A stretch of DNA of 7,044 bases, taken from NCBI GenBank assembly GCA_003526465.1, contig DPWD01000372.1, forward strand, positions 1 to 7,044, given 5' to 3'. Origin of the DNA: Hyphomonadaceae bacterium (GTDB lineage: Bacteria; Pseudomonadota; Alphaproteobacteria; Caulobacterales; Aquidulcibacteraceae). The notes beneath the pieces are model-generated. The model worked only from the letters and a program-made list of their open reading frames with translations. It was not told where the DNA came from and ran no database searches. Below, piece by piece: positions 5,101 through 7,044 of the stretch. A program made the position numbers and the translations under genes. Position 1 is the stretch's first letter, and each line of letters opens with the position of its first letter.

Positions 5101-6309
5101 ATGACCGGCGCAAATCGTCCAACCGCAAAAATTGTGCCCGCCAGCGCCAACGAGTGGCGCGAACTCTATGTACTCCTAGGACATCATTTTACCCCCCACC
5201 ACCCCGTGGACGATCAGGAACTCTTCACAGGACGACTGGATCTCATTTCCGAAGTCGAAGACGCGGTTGGATTGCGCGGCCGACACGCGATCATCTACGG
5301 GGACCGGGGCGTCGGCAAGACTTCCTTCGCTAACTTGCTGGAGACGTTCCTCCGACTGCCGAACGAGCGAATCAAGTGCGTCAAGCGCCTTGCTTCAGCT
5401 GAGCACAAGTACGCTTCAATTTGGCACGACCTCTTAAGCGATTTTCGTTGGGAAGAGCGAACCGCCAAGCAATTGTTGGGCGATACAAAAAACCCTACCG
5501 AGGTCATTGAGCTGTTGGAAGCGCTGCCCCGAAATCAGCGAACGATATTCATCATCGATGAGTTCGATCGGATCAAGGATAAGCAGACCAAAGTCCTGCT
5601 GAGCGACACGCTCAAGAACATCTCCGACAACCTCAGGCACATCTCGATTGTGATCGTCGGCATCGCTCGAAACATCAATGAGCTATTTGAGAATCACGAA
5701 TCCCTGCCGAGAGCGCTCAAGCAAATCTACATGCCGCGCATGAGCCGTGAGGAGCTAACCCATATAGTCGAAGATCGAATCCCTCCGCTAGGCATGACAA
5801 TCACTAGGAGCGCGACGCAAAATATCGTCGCCATGTCGGATGGCTTTCCTGGCTACACGCACCTCATAACACTCAACGCAGCAAGACATGCAGTCAAACG
5901 AAGGTCGGTAGATGTCGTGCAAACGGATCTCGATCAGGCGATGACGGCCATTGTGCGTGATGCGGATGAGGCGATTGCCGAGGCCTACGACCAGGCGGTT
6001 TCGAGCTCTCGCGCGAACATGTATCGCCAGGTTTTACTTGCCTGCGCCCTGGCGAGAACTGACGAAAAGAACAGATTTACACCGTCCGCGGTCACCGCGC
6101 CGTTGTCCAAGATCTTGGGTCGTTCCGTCACAACGGCAACCTTCAATAAGAACCTCGACAAATTCTGCCAGGAGGGGCGCGGACCGGTTCTCATGCGAGA
6201 AGGAACACGCAAGCGTTACAGGTTTCACTTCTGTCTGGCGCTTCTCAGGCCATACGTAATAATGAGGGGACTCGCTGACGGCACGATAGAACCGAAGCAT
6301 GTTCGTTAG
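5101..6309 (+). CDS. Stand-alone AAA+ ATPase with predicted C-terminal winged helix
   Basis: The protein has 402 residues. A box-II-like segment FTGRLDLISEVEDAV (42-56) precedes Walker A GDRGVGKT (67-74). Walker B is IFIIDEFDR (149-157) with Asp153-Glu154, and a sensor-1-like strand IVIVGIARN ends in Asn191. At the usual sensor-2 position the sequence reads DGFPGYTHLI (247-256), without the arginine of Orc1/Cdc6 proteins. Residues about 300-390 look like a winged-helix DNA-binding domain with a basic hairpin (TRKRYRF, 369-375) and a closing FCLALLRPYVIMRGLADG. The family is an Orc/Cdc6-like or STAND-like AAA+ group; role unknown. No partner gene sits beside it: sucC is divergent and chrA convergent. 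Third positions are clearly less GC-rich than in sucC, which suggests acquisition. AAGAGG lies nine bases before the ATG. A defence or mobile-element role is possible but not shown. Confidence 0.88.
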   Translation: MTGANRPTAKIVPASANEWRELYVLLGHHFTPHHPVDDQELFTGRLDLISEVEDAVGLRGRHAIIYGDRGVGKTSFANLLETFLRLPNERIKCVKRLASAEHKYASIWHDLLSDFRWEERTAKQLLGDTKNPTEVIELLEALPRNQRTIFIIDEFDRIKDKQTKVLLSDTLKNISDNLRHISIVIVGIARNINELFENHESLPRALKQIYMPRMSREELTHIVEDRIPPLGMTITRSATQNIVAMSDGFPGYTHLITLNAARHAVKRRSVDVVQTDLDQAMTAIVRDADEAIAEAYDQAVSSSRANMYRQVLLACALARTDEKNRFTPSAVTAPLSKILGRSVTTATFNKNLDKFCQEGRGPVLMREGTRKRYRFHFCLALLRPYVIMRGLADGTIEPKHVR

Positions 6310-6332
6310 CGACATCGTGCAGCTTCTGACGC

Positions 6333-7044
6333 TTACAGGCCGGCGGCATGGCCCGCCAAGCCCGCAAGCGCGCAGGCGGCGAGAACGGCGAGCAGGTTTG
6401 CCTTGAAGCGGATCAGCGCAAAGCCCGCCGCGAGCGCAAGCGCCAGCATCCACCAGCGCGCGGTTGTGAAATCCGGGAGGGTCAACGGCCCGAAGCTCAC
6501 TTGCCGTGCAAAGAGTGCGTGCGTGGCGAAGTAGAGCGCGAGCGAGGCGATGACGCCCAGCACGGCGGCGGTAATGGCGGAGAGTGCGCCGGCAGCGCGG
6601 GGATTATCCTGGACACGCTCCGCAAACGGCGCACAGGCGAAGATCCAAACGAACGACGGCGCAAACGTGCACCAAAGCGCCAGTGCAGCGCCCCCGAGCG
6701 CAAGCCACACGCCGCCCTCGCCCCAGCCAGCGATGAAGCCGACGAATTGGTTCACCAGGATCAGCGGACCCGGCGTGGTTTCCGCGAGCCCCAAGCCATC
6801 GATCATCTGCGCCGGCGTTAGCCAGCCGCGCGCGACTGTTTCCACTGCGAGATAGGCGAGCACCGCATAGGCGCCGCCAAAGGTGACGCACGCGAGCACC
6901 GAAAACAGCGCCGCGATCTGGAAGAGAATGTGATCGGTTCCAAGCGTAGCGCCGATGAGCGCGACAGGCGCGAGCCAGAGGACGAGCCAGAGGAGCGTCT
7001 GTTGCACTCCCCCGCCCCCTCGCGGGGCGGGGGTAGGGGGTGGG
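6333..7044 (-). CDS. chrA: ChrA-type chromate transporter, C-terminal half (5' partial)
   Basis: ChrA family members export chromate across the inner membrane; long forms have two homologous CHR halves. The visible 224 residues from the GTG at 7007 match the second half. A hydrophobic lead-in (TLLWLVLWLAPVALIGATLG) is followed by TFGGAYAVL (42-50), WLTPAQMIDGL (62-72), the signature LAETTPGPLI (74-83), then PSFVWIFACAPF (117-128) and two or three further membrane segments, ending at TAA 6333-6335. The frame stays open upstream of 7007 to the window edge, through a proline/glycine-coding palindrome. The gene therefore probably continues as a full-length two-half protein whose linker contains the palindrome. 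A separate half-length gene starting at GTG 7007 is the alternative. It converges on the ATPase gene with 23 bp between stops. Confidence 0.88.
   Translation of the reverse strand, partial: PPPTPAPRGGGGVQQTLLWLVLWLAPVALIGATLGTDHILFQIAALFSVLACVTFGGAYAVLAYLAVETVARGWLTPAQMIDGLGLAETTPGPLILVNQFVGFIAGWGEGGVWLALGGAALALWCTFAPSFVWIFACAPFAERVQDNPRAAGALSAITAAVLGVIASLALYFATHALFARQVSFGPLTLPDFTTARWWMLALALAAGFALIRFKANLLAVLAACALAGLAGHAAGL
7009..7033. repeat. Perfect GC-rich palindrome, 10-bp stem and 5-base loop
   Basis: The left arm CCCCCGCCCC (7009-7018) pairs perfectly with GGGGCGGGGG (7024-7033) around a CTCGC loop. It is followed by TAGGGGGTGGG to the window end. Such palindromes occur as dispersed intergenic repeats in GC-rich alphaproteobacteria. 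There is no T-tract, so it is not a standard intrinsic terminator. It lies in the open frame of the chromate transporter. Confidence 0.8.

Noticed and set aside
7009..7044. Rho-independent terminator
   Set aside because: The stem is ideal but no T-run follows on either strand, and it lies upstream of or within the transporter gene, not after it.
1..7044. CRISPR array, tRNA, rRNA or riboswitch
   Set aside because: No regularly spaced short repeats, no cloverleaf with a conserved T-loop, and no intergenic region long enough with a recognisable aptamer core.

Overview
The window looks like chromosome of a GC-rich alphaproteobacterium. I infer a Caulobacterales/Hyphomonadaceae-type organism from the high G+C third positions, the alphaproteobacterial-style SucC and the lipoprotein and chromate-transporter sequence styles. 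No marker here fixes the genus.

Layout. (1) Positions 1-801, plus strand: the 3' end of a TPR-repeat protein, translationally coupled to a small predicted lipoprotein. (2) Positions 834-1856, minus strand: a VOC/glyoxalase-fold protein followed by an unrecognised 197-residue protein. (3) Positions 1927-2289, plus strand: the first half of a TMEM175-type channel that breaks off after three membrane segments. (4) Positions about 2230-2780: an unresolved stretch whose reading frames look partly coding on both strands, with no recognisable family. (5) Positions 2780-2884: a detached copy of the last 33 codons and stop of sucC. (6) Positions 2885-3763, minus strand: a short coiled-coil ORF whose 3' end runs out of frame into that sucC copy, and a predicted exported protein. 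(7) Positions 3764-4957, minus strand: an intact sucC. (8) Positions 5101-6309, plus strand: a stand-alone AAA+ ATPase with a predicted winged-helix tail and visibly lower third-position G+C. (9) Position 6333 to the window end, minus strand: the C-terminal half of a ChrA chromate transporter, whose open frame passes through a perfect GC-rich palindrome at the window edge.

The most interesting structure is the pair of sucC 3' ends, 982 bp apart in direct orientation. They differ at 7 of 105 bases, and all seven differences are silent. This means the detached piece was once the end of a working sucC allele. The pattern fits insertion or recombination of foreign DNA into the 3' end of sucC with the coding end rebuilt. 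Consistent with a disturbed locus, sucD is not next to sucC, TMEM175 is broken nearby, and lower-GC genes flank sucC on both sides. I see no integrase, IS element, CRISPR array, tRNA or rRNA in the window.
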